Shown here piece after piece: positions 1-8,623 of a stretch of DNA of 64,000 nucleotides; within the stretch, counting starts at the first letter, position 1; every line of letters begins with the position of its first letter. The stretch is from contig NZ_PVTH01000010.1 in assembly GCF_003002875.1 (NCBI RefSeq), positions 1 to 64,000 of the forward strand, in the 5' to 3' direction. The DNA is from Arcticibacter pallidicorallinus. GTDB taxonomy: Bacteria; Bacteroidota; Bacteroidia; Sphingobacteriales; Sphingobacteriaceae. The position numbers were made by a program, and so were the translations under genes. The notes beneath the pieces were generated by a model. The model was given only the letters and a program-made list of their open reading frames with translations, made no database searches and was not told the DNA's origin.

Positions 1-62
1 TTCCTCTTTTCAATCTCTCACTTAGCCTTGCGCCTCGCTTTCCCTTGTTCGTTTTGGGACTG

Positions 63-93
63 CAAAGATGGGAACTTTTTGTATTCCCTGCAA
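63..93 (-). promoter_or_regulatory. Strong leftward promoter, possibly of an rRNA or other stable RNA operon
   Basis: Read on the minus strand this is TTG-N20-CATCTTTG, close to the Bacteroidota primary sigma consensus TTG-N19/21-TAnnTTTG, followed by GCAGTCCC. An A-rich stretch lies just upstream, like an UP element. Transcription would run left, out of the window, through 62-1, which contains no start codon with a convincing reading frame. The layout resembles leaders of rRNA operons in this group; the RNA genes themselves are not visible, so that identity is inference. Confidence 0.5.
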
Positions 94-395
94 GTCTTTA
101 AGGCTTTTATTTTTATCTACAGGGGCTTTTCCGGGCAGCAGAGAGGACAGCGGCTTTGAAATCAGAAGATTATAAAGTGAAATTTGATCAAACAATTTTT
201 AGGGGGTGTTTGTAAAGGGGGTCAAAAGAGTGAGTGGATAGGGTTTGAGGATCCGGATCGGACATATATGCAGGGAGCATAGGCAGGGAGCAGGCTCCGG
301 GCCAAGAGGAAAACCAAAATCTGAGCCTGGCCCCGGAAGGTTCAGGATATACCAGGTGTGCGGGATGATATAAATTGCATAATGAGGTATAATGT

Positions 396-414
396 CGCCT
401 GTATGCTACAGGCG
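396..414. repeat. Perfect 8-bp inverted repeat, 3-nt loop
   Basis: CGCCTGTA-TGC-TACAGGCG. It is not followed by a T run on either strand, so it is not an obvious terminator. It lies in the gene-free stretch and its role is unknown. Confidence 0.6.
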
Positions 415-628
415 AATGTCTATACCGCTTTCAATATTAGTAAAAGGTGTAAACGAATTGGATCATTCATCTTGTCTATCCAATAATATCCTTTCAATAA
501 GGAAGAGCTTCATATAGATGCCTGTCTGGGGCGAAGCAGGTAAGGCTGTTTGGAAAGCCTTGCACAAAGTCGAATCAACCTCCCTTAAACTCCCTACCAA
601 CTTCGGCTTTTCTTCGCATTTTATCGAA

Positions 629-661
629 GCTGGTACGACGCTGGTACGACTTTGGTTCGGA
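629..661. repeat. 11-bp tandem repeat, two perfect copies and one degenerate
   Basis: The unit GCTGGTACGAC occurs at 629-639 and 640-650, followed by a degenerate third copy at 651-661. GGTACGAC-rich strings of this type are, as I recall, scattered in intergenic regions of Sphingobacteriaceae genomes; that recollection needs a genome search. Confidence 0.6.
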
Positions 662-1516
662 GCTGACAGGGCCTTGACTCAAGAATGATGCTACAAAGGA
701 AACCCGGGCAAGAAGCGAGGCTTACCAAACTTGTCTCCTCTTACATTCCATAATCGATCGCATAGTTTCTCTGATTTTGAAAAATGATTTCAGGTCGATT
801 CACTCATCTGTTCCAGCTATCATCTTCGACGCACCAATGAAGCTTATTGCTTCTTTTTGATTCAGGAATATGGTAGCATCGTCCTGTCGAGGCTATACAT
901 CTTTCATCGCCCGTCCTATTATAACTATACAACCTTTGAATGTCACCAGATCAGGACCTTCTTAAAATCTTCACAGCATTCGATCTTTTTGTCAACCTTC
1001 CGCGATGCTGGTGTATCCTATAACTAGTGACCCGGGCGCGAATGACATCAAAGACAAGTTGTGTTTCAAGCCGCACGACAAACAGTCCTATTAAATTACA
1101 CCTTTATATAGATGATTTCAGGAAGACGTCCGGAAACAACTACCTATATAGTATTAACCAATACCCCAATGCATACTCCGGCTAGAGAAAGATCCCTGCA
1201 GTCGATTTCGGGAGCACCCGATAAAAAGCTATTCAAAACAACCAGCATCCCCTACCAAAACCACCCCTGTTAAAGAGCATCGCTATAGATATTCAAAAAC
1301 ATACCTATAATAATTAAGCAGCCGGCGTTCTAGCAAGAGCATCCCAATGAGATTGCTCCACGTGGCACATTATAATTCCACCATACACCACTTGATTGAG
1401 ACATCTGACCAGGTCTGCTTTTGCTACATAATCCCGATCATCAGTCGTGTTGTTAAGTTTTGTTAAAATCATCTCACAGGCCGTAAAAAAACCTAACTTC
1501 GAACGAATTAATTGAA

Positions 1517-1547
1517 TTGACTATTATTTTGATTTAATGTATCTTTG
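1517..1547 (+). promoter_or_regulatory. Promoter of bamD, almost touching the start codon
   Basis: TTG (1517-1519), a 20-nt spacer, then TATCTTTG (1540-1547): an exact match to the Bacteroidota primary sigma promoter. With the -7 box ending at 1547, transcription should begin at about 1550-1554, essentially at the ATG at 1552. The mRNA would be leaderless or nearly so. The promoter rules out the in-frame ATG at 1537, which lies upstream of the predicted transcription start. Confidence 0.75.
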
Positions 1548-1551
1548 CAGG

Positions 1552-2445
1552 ATGTTTAAAAACAAGCGTTTATTAACGTGGTGCTTATTGCTGGCTGTTG
1601 CTCTTGTGACCAGCTGTAAGAGCAAATTTGAAAAGTTAGTTGCTAGCAACGATACTGGTAAAAAGTACCAGGAAGCCATTCGTTTATATAATAAAAAAGA
1701 TTACAGCAAAGCGTTGCTCCTGTTTGACGGGTTAAACCAAAAATATAAAGGTCGGGGTGAAGCGGAAGATCTTGCTTATTATTTCGCCTATACGAATTAC
1801 AGACTGAGAGATTACACTACTGCACGCTATCAGTTTAAGGTATTTGCAGATACCTATCCAAACAGTGCGAGAGCGGAAGAGTGCAGATTTATGTCGGCTT
1901 ACTGCTACTATCTGGACTCACCCAATTTTACGCTCGATCAGGAGAACACGTATCGTGCAATCGAATCTCTGCAGCTTTTCATTAACCTTTATCCAAAGAG
2001 CGACCGTGTTGTTGAGGCGAGTAGCCTGATTGCGGATCTTCGTGATAAGCTGGAGAAAAAGGCAATGGCAAATGCCCGTCTGTATTTGGATATAGGAGAC
2101 TACAAATCGGCAATCTTCGCATTCGAAAATGCTTTGAGAGACTACCCTGATACCAAATATGCCGAAGAGATGGAAGCGTTAAGCGTGGAGGCTCAATACC
2201 TTTATGCAGCGAACAGTCTGGAAATCCGTCAGGAAGAACGTTACACTCAGGTTGTAGAGATGGCGAATACTTTCAGCGAAGAATTCCCTGAAAGCAAGTT
2301 TCTGAAAAATGTACAAGACTACAGGAAACGCGCTGAACAGGGCATCGTTCAGGTGCAAAAGTTGTTGGCGCAGTCTCAGCCACCAGCACCTGAGAAAGAT
2401 AAAGAAGAAGTAAAAGAAGAAAAATCCACTGCGGAAAATAAATAA
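1552..2445 (+). CDS. bamD: Outer membrane assembly lipoprotein BamD
   Basis: Outer-membrane lipoprotein of the BAM complex, which inserts beta-barrel proteins; it binds BamA on the periplasmic side. The 297-aa protein begins with a short basic segment and a hydrophobic helix ending in the lipobox VTSC (Cys22), then carries tandem TPR-like helical repeats through about residue 250 (for example YFAYTNYRLRDY and YPNSARAEECRFMSAYCYY). The last 40 residues are rich in Lys, Glu and Pro and look unstructured. The start was set at 1552 because an upstream in-frame ATG at 1537 sits inside the promoter and would spoil the lipoprotein signal. The next gene begins 7 bases after the stop, so it heads an operon with omega, coaBC and porD. 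Confidence 0.9.
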   Translation: MFKNKRLLTWCLLLAVALVTSCKSKFEKLVASNDTGKKYQEAIRLYNKKDYSKALLLFDGLNQKYKGRGEAEDLAYYFAYTNYRLRDYTTARYQFKVFADTYPNSARAEECRFMSAYCYYLDSPNFTLDQENTYRAIESLQLFINLYPKSDRVVEASSLIADLRDKLEKKAMANARLYLDIGDYKSAIFAFENALRDYPDTKYAEEMEALSVEAQYLYAANSLEIRQEERYTQVVEMANTFSEEFPESKFLKNVQDYRKRAEQGIVQVQKLLAQSQPPAPEKDKEEVKEEKSTAENK

Positions 2446-2452
2446 GGTAAAG

Positions 2453-2782
2453 ATGAGTAATACGAAAACTACAGTTGCTTCAAGCACAATAACAAGAGAT
2501 CTGCGTCAGTTGGACACAACTACAGATAATGTATATGAGTCTTTAGTTGTTATTGCTAAGAGAGCAAACCAAATATCGAACAACATCAAAGAAGAACTTC
2601 AGGGAAAGCTTTCTGAATTCGCTTCTTCAAATGACAATCTGGAAGAGGTATTTGAAAACCGCGAGCAGATTGAAATATCCAAGCATTATGAGCGTATGCC
2701 GAAGCCTACGCTGATTGCGATAGACGAGTTTTTACACGATAAGGTTTATTATCGTAACCCTTCTAAAGAACAACAGGGTTAA
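2453..2782 (+). CDS. rpoZ: RNA polymerase omega subunit (Bacteroidota type)
   Basis: Small accessory subunit of RNA polymerase (Rpb6/omega family) that helps beta-prime fold. The 109-aa protein has the family's N-terminal signature in its Bacteroidota form: TTDNVYESLVVIAKRANQI at about residues 22-40, corresponding to the helix that contacts beta-prime. The C-terminal half (KPTLIAIDEFLHDKVYYRN) is conserved in Bacteroidota omega proteins as I know them. Its place between bamD and coaBC fits the common link between rpoZ and coaBC in bacteria. Divergent from the enterobacterial protein, hence slightly reduced certainty. Confidence 0.85.
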   Translation: MSNTKTTVASSTITRDLRQLDTTTDNVYESLVVIAKRANQISNNIKEELQGKLSEFASSNDNLEEVFENREQIEISKHYERMPKPTLIAIDEFLHDKVYYRNPSKEQQG

Positions 2783-2842
2783 TTTGTTCTTCCGGAAGTC
2801 TGGATAGCATATTAGTCATCCAGGTTCATTACTTGATGTGAT

Positions 2843-4039
2843 ATGCTTGAAGGAAAAAAGATATTACTAGGCGTTTGCGGCAGTATAGCCAGTTACAAAT
2901 CTGCTATTTTAACCCGTTTACTGGTGAAAGCTGGTGCAGACGTCAAAGTAATCATGACACAGGATGCTACGCATTTTGTTACCCCTCTTACGTTCTCTAC
3001 TCTATCAAAAAACCCGGTTTTCAGCACTTATTTCAAGGCGGATTCGGGTGAGTGGAACAACCATGTTGAACTCGCTCTTTGGGCTGACTTCATGCTCATT
3101 GCCCCTATAACCGCTAACACTATCGCCAAACTAGCTAACGGCCATTGTGATAACCTGCTGTCTGCGGTTTATCTTTCTGCTAAATGCCCTGTCTTCTTTG
3201 CGCCTGCAATGGATCTTGATATGTGGCTTCATCCGGCGGTACAGCGTAACGTTTCATTACTGGAATCTTATAAAAACAAGCAGATTAAACCCGCCTATGG
3301 CGAACTTGCCAGCGGACTCGTCGGTGAAGGCCGAATGGCTGAACCTGAGGAAATCCTCGCTTATCTTCAGCAAGCGTTGGGCACCGATCTTCCTCTGAAG
3401 GGGAAACGGGTATTGATAACGGCAGGTCCCACATATGAATCAATTGATCCCGTAAGGTTTATAGGCAATCATTCATCCGGCAAGATGGGTTTTGCAATTG
3501 CGGAGGAGTTCGCTCGCAGAGGGGCGCAGGTGACCCTCATTAGTGGTCCCTCCTCTCAAGTACTGCGCGCGCCATCTATCAGGCGGATCGACGTAAGTTC
3601 AGCAGAAGAAATGTACCATTCGGTTCACCAGGAGTTCCCTGAAAACGATATCATGATCATGAATGCTGCGGTGGCCGATTATCGACCCAAACAGGTAGCG
3701 CCAGAAAAGATCAAAAAGAGTCCTTCTGAGTTTGTTATCGAGCTGGTAAAAACGAAAGACATATTGTCTTCACTTGGTGAAATGAAAAGGGATGATCAGA
3801 TTCTGGTTGGCTTCGCTCTGGAGACCAATAATGAAGAAGAGCATGCCATCGCGAAGCTTAACAAGAAGAACCTTGATTTCATCGTGCTGAACTCATTAAA
3901 AGATGAGGGGGCCGGTTTTCAGGGGGATACTAACAAGATTACCATTATCGATCGTCATCTCCGGAAAGAAACGTTTCCTCTTAAATCTAAGGAAGAGGTA
4001 GCAAAGGATATTTGCAGTAAAATAGCCGACTACCTGTAA
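2843..4039 (+). CDS. coaBC: Bifunctional phosphopantothenoylcysteine decarboxylase / phosphopantothenate-cysteine ligase
   Basis: Catalyses two consecutive steps of coenzyme A synthesis: joining cysteine to 4'-phosphopantothenate and decarboxylating the product with FMN. The N-terminal flavoprotein domain (about 1-185) has GVCGSIASYKS, the catalytic His74 in NNHVELALWAD, and the PAMDLDMW segment. The CoaB domain (about 190-398) has TAGPTYESIDPVRFI, NHSSGKMG and NAAVADYRP, with the KIKK segment behind it. In the flap motif, E. coli and many others have ACG-x-x-G-x-GRM with an active-site Cys (Cys158 in E. coli); here it reads ASGLVGEGRM, with Ser157 in place of Cys. I believe this is shared by Bacteroidota, but it is worth checking. 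The stop overlaps the porD start by one base. Confidence 0.93.
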   Translation: MLEGKKILLGVCGSIASYKSAILTRLLVKAGADVKVIMTQDATHFVTPLTFSTLSKNPVFSTYFKADSGEWNNHVELALWADFMLIAPITANTIAKLANGHCDNLLSAVYLSAKCPVFFAPAMDLDMWLHPAVQRNVSLLESYKNKQIKPAYGELASGLVGEGRMAEPEEILAYLQQALGTDLPLKGKRVLITAGPTYESIDPVRFIGNHSSGKMGFAIAEEFARRGAQVTLISGPSSQVLRAPSIRRIDVSSAEEMYHSVHQEFPENDIMIMNAAVADYRPKQVAPEKIKKSPSEFVIELVKTKDILSSLGEMKRDDQILVGFALETNNEEEHAIAKLNKKNLDFIVLNSLKDEGAGFQGDTNKITIIDRHLRKETFPLKSKEEVAKDICSKIADYL

Positions 4040-4935
4040 TGAGAATCATTGCCCTCATTCTCCTGCTCGTATTTGCCCTGAATGCAAAAGCACAGGATTT
4101 GAATGCGCAAGTGCAGGTAATATCTCCACGGGTACAGAACAATAACAAACGTGCGCTCATTCAATTGGAGTCGGCGATACGCGACTTCCTGAACGGCCGC
4201 AGATGGACGGGTCTTGCTTCTCGTCCGCAGGAAAGAATTGATTGCAATTTTCTGATCAACATCAGTGAATGGGACGGATCATCAAGTTTCAAGGCAGAGG
4301 CTCAGATCCAATCAAGCCGGCCAGTATTCGGAACGACGTATAACTCGCCACTTATCAACATCAGCGACAAGCATTTTGATTTCAGCTATATTGAAGGGCA
4401 GGCTCTCGATTTCTCGGAGCAGCAGTTCCAGTCTAATATCGCTTCGCTTCTCGCCTATTACGCCTACATCATTGTGGGCTTTGATGCAGACAGCTTCTCG
4501 CGATATGCTGGCGCACGCTATTTTGAACAGGCCCGACAAATTGTTAACAATGCGCAGAATGTTCCTTTTGTGGGATGGAGAGCAGTCGAAAGCCAGACAA
4601 ACCGCTATTGGCTTTCTGAAAATCTGAACAACCAACAGTATAACGATCTCCGAAATTTTATCTACGAATATCATCGCGATTGCCTGGATATTCTGGAGTC
4701 TAAATCAGAGCGAGCGAGGAAGACTTTAGTTTCTATTCTTCCCGGCCTGCAAAAAACGGACAGGGCCCGCCAGGGAAATATGTTAAGTCAGATTGTGTTT
4801 ACGGCGAAGTCAGATGAGATCGTGCATGTTCTGAGACCTGCGCCCGAACAGGACAGACTCCGCGCATATTCCATATTAAGTTCTGTCGATCCGGTGAACA
4901 TCCGCAAATATGATTTGTTAAAGAGTAATCAATAG
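4039..4935 (+). CDS. porD: PorD-family protein (DUF4835), type IX secretion associated
   Basis: A 298-aa exported protein with a clear signal peptide (hydrophobic residues 3-14, cleavage probably after NAKA at about residue 18). It matches the DUF4835 family, named PorD for its genetic link to type IX secretion and gliding in Bacteroidota. Conserved family features include the early VQVISPRVQ segment, LINISEWDG, and YYAYIIVGFDADSFSRYAG near the middle. Molecular function is not established. It starts on the last base of the coaBC stop codon, so translation is coupled. The cluster bamD-rpoZ-coaBC-porD-recN is, as far as I know, conserved in Bacteroidota. Confidence 0.85.
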   Translation: MRIIALILLLVFALNAKAQDLNAQVQVISPRVQNNNKRALIQLESAIRDFLNGRRWTGLASRPQERIDCNFLINISEWDGSSSFKAEAQIQSSRPVFGTTYNSPLINISDKHFDFSYIEGQALDFSEQQFQSNIASLLAYYAYIIVGFDADSFSRYAGARYFEQARQIVNNAQNVPFVGWRAVESQTNRYWLSENLNNQQYNDLRNFIYEYHRDCLDILESKSERARKTLVSILPGLQKTDRARQGNMLSQIVFTAKSDEIVHVLRPAPEQDRLRAYSILSSVDPVNIRKYDLLKSNQ

Positions 4936-4943
4936 TGCTATTG

Positions 4944-4951
4944 TATATTTG
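4944..4951 (+). promoter_or_regulatory. Possible -7 box upstream of recN
   Basis: TATATTTG, an exact TAnnTTTG match 38 nt before the recN ATG. No TTG is found at the best spacing upstream, so it may be a weak internal promoter that lets recN be expressed apart from the bamD operon. Confidence 0.4.
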
Positions 4952-4989
4952 ATGTACCTTTAAAACAAAAGCTCAGTTCATATACCATT

Positions 4990-6663
4990 ATGCTAAGTCG
5001 CTTAATAATACGCAATTATGCACTTATTGAAGACCTCGATATTGCATTTTCAGGGAAATTAAACATTATCACCGGTGAGACAGGCGCTGGGAAATCCATC
5101 ATTCTGGGAGCGCTATCACTAATCCTGGGTCAGCGTATTGAAGGAAGATATTTCTTCAATCAGCAGAAAAAATGCGTCATAGAGGGTCACTTTGAAATAG
5201 GCGCCTACCAAATCGCTGCCTTTTTCGAGGATAAAGATCTGGACTATGAATCATCGACGGTCCTGCGCAGGGAAATTTCCGCAGATGGCAAATCACGGGC
5301 ATTTATTAACGACACACCCGTTAACCTAACGGTATTGCGAGAGCTGGGTGAGCTTCTTATCGACATTCACTCCCAGCATGCTACGTTGGAGATAAATAAC
5401 GAGAGTTTCCAACTGCTCGTGGTAGATTCTATCGCTGCAAACGATCTTCTGCTTAAAAATTATCAGGAGAACTACCGTCAGTATAAGTCGATAACCCAGA
5501 AATTGAAAATACTGGAAGAACGCTCCCATCAGGCAAAGGCAGACGCAGACTACTATCAATTTCAGTACAACGAACTGGATGAGGCATCGCTGCACGACGA
5601 GTTTGAGCAGGAGGCTCTTGAGCAGGAGCTGAATGCGCTTACACATGCGGAGGAAATTAAAAAAAGTCTTTTAACGGTCGGGAGTGCCCTTACCGAAGAC
5701 GAGCAATCAACCGTTATACTGCTAAAAGAAGCGCTTTTGCAACTTCAGCATGCAGAGAAGTACCTTCCGGAAGTGCATGAATTGAGCGAAAGGCTCAATA
5801 GCGCGTTGATAGAAATCCGCGATATTGCGGCAGAAGTGGAAATACTCGAGAGCAGCACGTTAATAGACGAGTCGCGGGCAGACGTTGTTAATGAACGCCT
5901 TAGCACTATATACAACCTTCAAAAGAAGCATCGGGTTACATCCATTCAGGACTTAATAAAAATCCGTGAAGGCATTGCGGAAAAGCTTGACTCAGCATCC
6001 ACTACTGACGAGGAGATTGAAAAACTAAAAAAAGAAAGTGCCGCGCTGAAAGATGAACTGGTTATTTTGTCTGACACGCTATCGGCCAGCCGGAACGAAA
6101 TCATACCAACCATTGAGAGGCGTGTCAGAGAGATGCTGACGGAGGTCGGGATGCCTAATGCGGTGCTTAAAATCGTAAATGAACTGCTCGACGAAGACGC
6201 CTTAGGGCCAAGGGGCAGAAACAGGATTCAGTTTTTGTTTTCGGCTAATAAGGGACAAGACCCGGCGCCGATGAACAAGGTCGCTTCCGGCGGAGAGCTT
6301 TCCAGACTGATGCTAAGCATCAAGTCGCTCATGTCTAACCACATTGCCCTGCCTACCATTATATTTGATGAGATAGACACCGGAATTTCTGGTGAAGTAG
6401 CGTTAAAGGTGGGGGGTATCATGGAGAAATTGTCGGAAGGCATGCAAGTGATAGCGATTACTCACCTTCCGCAGATCGCCAGCAAGGGAGATGCTCATTA
6501 TTTCGTTTTCAAGGATGAAAGGGACGATATCACCCATACGGATATCACTTTGCTTAGCAGTGATGAACGCGTTGTGGAGATTGCAAAGATGCTCAGTGGC
6601 GAGAATCCCGGTGAATTTGCCTTACAGCATGCAAGGGAGCTGATTGAAGCTGCGAAATCGTAA
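4990..6663 (+). CDS. recN: DNA repair protein RecN
   Basis: SMC-like ATPase acting early in double-strand break repair. The 557-aa length fits the family. Walker A is GETGAGKS (about 29-36), with the FRxxxN-like RAFINDTPV segment near 98-106. A long coiled-coil middle (about 155-370) is interrupted by the hinge-like region. The C-terminal head carries the ABC signature SGGELSRLMLS and Walker B TIIFDEIDTGISGE, followed by the H-loop in ITHLPQIAS. The start is the first ATG after a 54-nt gap from porD. No damage-response operator was recognised. Confidence 0.95.
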   Translation: MLSRLIIRNYALIEDLDIAFSGKLNIITGETGAGKSIILGALSLILGQRIEGRYFFNQQKKCVIEGHFEIGAYQIAAFFEDKDLDYESSTVLRREISADGKSRAFINDTPVNLTVLRELGELLIDIHSQHATLEINNESFQLLVVDSIAANDLLLKNYQENYRQYKSITQKLKILEERSHQAKADADYYQFQYNELDEASLHDEFEQEALEQELNALTHAEEIKKSLLTVGSALTEDEQSTVILLKEALLQLQHAEKYLPEVHELSERLNSALIEIRDIAAEVEILESSTLIDESRADVVNERLSTIYNLQKKHRVTSIQDLIKIREGIAEKLDSASTTDEEIEKLKKESAALKDELVILSDTLSASRNEIIPTIERRVREMLTEVGMPNAVLKIVNELLDEDALGPRGRNRIQFLFSANKGQDPAPMNKVASGGELSRLMLSIKSLMSNHIALPTIIFDEIDTGISGEVALKVGGIMEKLSEGMQVIAITHLPQIASKGDAHYFVFKDERDDITHTDITLLSSDERVVEIAKMLSGENPGEFALQHARELIEAAKS

Positions 6664-6744
6664 TAAACTGATTTATAAATTGATCGTAATTGATTTCGTT
6701 TTAACTGATAAGAATCCTTATTTTAGACGCCAAATTGGTTAATA

Positions 6745-7557
6745 ATGGCTTATAATTTACTAAAAGGCAAAAAGGGTATAATCTTCGGAGCTCTTGATGA
6801 AAAGTCAATCGCTTGGAAAACAGCCTTACGCTGCGTTGAAGAAGGCGCTGAAATAGTGCTTACAAACGCTCCAATCGCGATGCGTATGGGTGAGATCAAT
6901 AAACTGGCCGAACTGTGTAATGCTCCTGTTATTCCTGCTGACGTTACCAGCCTCGAAGACATCGAGAACCTGTTCACTAAGTCTATGGAACATTTCGGAG
7001 GGGGTGTCGACTTCGTTCTGCATTCAGTAGGCATGAGTATGAACCTGCGCAAGGGGAATCACTATACTGATACGAACTACGAATTCATGCACAAGAGCAT
7101 GGATATCTCTGCAATCAGCTTCCACAGAGTGTTGCAAACAGCTATGAAACTGGATGCCATCAATGAATGGGGATCTGTTGTAGCTCTTTCTTACATCGCT
7201 GCTCAACGTGTATTCCCTGATTACAATGATATGGCGGATGCTAAAGCAATTTTGGAGAGTATTGCACGTAACTTTGGTTACCAGTACGCTGTTAAAAAGC
7301 ACGTGAGGGTAAATACGATTTCTCAGTCGCCAACCCGCACTACTGCAGGCTCAGGCGTTAAGGGCTTTGAAGGATTTATTCTTTTTGCTGAAAAACAATC
7401 ACCTCTTGGTAATGCATCAGCAGACCAATGTGCAGACTACACCGTTACCTTGTTCTCCGACCTAACGAAGATGGTAACTATGCAAAACTTATTCCATGAC
7501 GGAGGCTTCTCCAACACAGGTATCAGCCATGCTGTTATCGATCAAATGGAAAAGTAA
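6745..7557 (+). CDS. fabI: Enoyl-[acyl-carrier-protein] reductase (NADH)
   Basis: Last reductive step of each type II fatty acid elongation cycle, reducing trans-2-enoyl-ACP with NADH; the target of triclosan-type inhibitors. The 270-aa SDR protein has the divergent FabI cofactor motif GALDEKSIAW (about 15-24) and the active-site pattern Y150...Y160-x6-K167 (LSYIAAQRVFPDY then MADAK), which separates FabI from FabG or FabL. HSVGMS at 93-98 lines the cofactor site. It stands alone, with a 81-nt gap after recN and a strong terminator directly after the stop. Confidence 0.95.
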   Translation: MAYNLLKGKKGIIFGALDEKSIAWKTALRCVEEGAEIVLTNAPIAMRMGEINKLAELCNAPVIPADVTSLEDIENLFTKSMEHFGGGVDFVLHSVGMSMNLRKGNHYTDTNYEFMHKSMDISAISFHRVLQTAMKLDAINEWGSVVALSYIAAQRVFPDYNDMADAKAILESIARNFGYQYAVKKHVRVNTISQSPTRTTAGSGVKGFEGFILFAEKQSPLGNASADQCADYTVTLFSDLTKMVTMQNLFHDGGFSNTGISHAVIDQMEK

Positions 7558-7576
7558 GCACTCTTCTTGAGATATT

Positions 7577-7616
7577 AAAAAAGGGGCCGCGGATAATTAA
7601 TCTGCGGCCCCTTTTC
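7577..7616. terminator. Bidirectional terminator between fabI and a convergent lipoprotein gene
   Basis: A GC-rich stem, AAAAGGGGCCGC pairing with GCGGCCCCTTTT, around a short AT loop, with A runs on the left and T runs on the right. It can work in both directions, matching the convergent genes on either side. Confidence 0.9.
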
Positions 7617-7634
7617 TGTTCATAGGACATTATG

Positions 7635-8030
7635 TTAGTATTCGGAAGAATCGATAAGCACAATCTTTATGCGCATAGAGGCTGGCAAGTTAGTTATCAC
7701 TCCTCCATCTAAACGCTTGATTTCAAGCAGAAGACTTCCCGCTGTTACTACATAACCATACGATATTCCTTCGTAGACCTCTGGAATTTGTTCATAATTG
7801 CGTCCGCCATCAAAGGAAATGTAGATTAAAATAGCTCCCTGTTGGTTGGTGTAACTATCATATTCAGGCAAATCGATTGAGGCCTCATATGTTCTTCCAT
7901 TGTCAAACGGCTCCCAATCACGAGCTTCCAGGTCCACTATCACTGTTCTGTTGGGGACAACGTATTCGGTTTTCTCACATGCTGTTACGAACAGCATCAG
8001 TGGCATAATTAGCGTTAGTAAATATTTCAT
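7635..8030 (-). CDS. Small predicted lipoprotein, function unknown
   Basis: I do not recognise this family. The 131-aa product starts with a lipoprotein signal, MKYLLTLIMPLMLFVTAC (Cys18), so it is probably membrane-anchored. The mature part has alternating short beta-prone segments (TVIVDLEARDWEP, GAILIYISFDGG, YGYVVTAGSLLLEIKR, MRIKIVLIDSS), suggesting a small beta-sandwich. An in-frame start 51 bases upstream would put the lipobox too far inside, so 8030 was chosen. It is the last of three minus-strand genes behind an SDR oxidoreductase, with an 86-nt gap to the preceding gene. Confidence 0.7.
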   Translation of the reverse strand: MKYLLTLIMPLMLFVTACEKTEYVVPNRTVIVDLEARDWEPFDNGRTYEASIDLPEYDSYTNQQGAILIYISFDGGRNYEQIPEVYEGISYGYVVTAGSLLLEIKRLDGGVITNLPASMRIKIVLIDSSEY

Positions 8031-8116
8031 ATCTGGCGTGTTTCCTATATAGACGAAAGATACGCCCGATGGTTTCATCAAGGACTAAACTTTTGGGAAA
8101 CGGCGGCAGAGTGCTC

Positions 8117-8605
8117 CTAGTTAAAGTCTTTGAAACTAGCCCTGGTGAAAGTACCCGGCATGGCATGATCCCCTTCCTCAAACTCAATCTTTACTGCTTT
8201 AACCGCAGGGATCTCCGTTAAGGAAAAAGTCGCTTCTGCCAGATAAGACTCCGCACCGGATGTGCCGATACTTTGGGTGAGTTGCATGGCGTCGTCAATT
8301 CGAGTGACAATTGTATCACCCTGCATGCGCAGGTATTTCATTTTGATCCCCGGATACTTTTGGTTTAACACGCGAATGATCTCTTCATGTCCCACCCCTG
8401 CCATACTTCCTGCTGTATGGTCCAGCTGCAAACGTTGTGTAGTTTCATTATAGGTGGTATTCCAGGGGAGCGAATCTAACTTTCCCTCCTGCTGCAAGGA
8501 ATCGGTAATGAGTGTATCAGCGGTGTCAGATGACGACCGTTTCTCATCTCTTGTACAAGCGGCTAAAAAGATCATACATATCAAAAGGAAACGGCCGTAT
8601 TTCAT
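8117..8605 (-). CDS. Predicted lipoprotein, possibly with a GerMN-like C-terminus
   Basis: A 162-aa protein with the lipoprotein signal MKYGRFLLICMIFLAAC (Cys17), followed by a Ser/Asp/Lys-rich linker to about residue 45. The C-terminal part (about 110-160) reads TQSIGTSGAESYLAEATFSL then TEIPAVKAVKIEFEEGD, which resembles the helix-strand pattern of GerMN domains (leucine-rich helix, LTE-x-P-x-V, strand, G). The match is by eye and uncertain. The gene starts 18 nt after the SDR gene stop, so the two are probably cotranscribed. Function unknown. Confidence 0.65.
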   Translation of the reverse strand: MKYGRFLLICMIFLAACTRDEKRSSSDTADTLITDSLQQEGKLDSLPWNTTYNETTQRLQLDHTAGSMAGVGHEEIIRVLNQKYPGIKMKYLRMQGDTIVTRIDDAMQLTQSIGTSGAESYLAEATFSLTEIPAVKAVKIEFEEGDHAMPGTFTRASFKDFN

Positions 8606-8623
8606 AACCTGGTAATTGAATCG

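Larger units (their letters stand above)
94..1516. other. Long gene-free stretch
   Basis: About 1.4 kb with no reading frame of convincing length or composition on either strand. It contains a perfect 8-bp hairpin (396-414) and a short 11-bp tandem repeat (629-661). No tRNA, riboswitch, transposase remnant or recognisable pseudogene was seen. It may be the upstream flank of a stable RNA operon to the left, or decayed sequence. Confidence 0.6.

Noticed and set aside
629-661. Start of a CRISPR or large satellite array
   Set aside because: Only two full 11-bp copies, without spacers.
1537-1551. Earlier in-frame ATG for bamD
   Set aside because: It overlaps the -7 box and would lie before the transcription start; it also spoils the lipoprotein signal.
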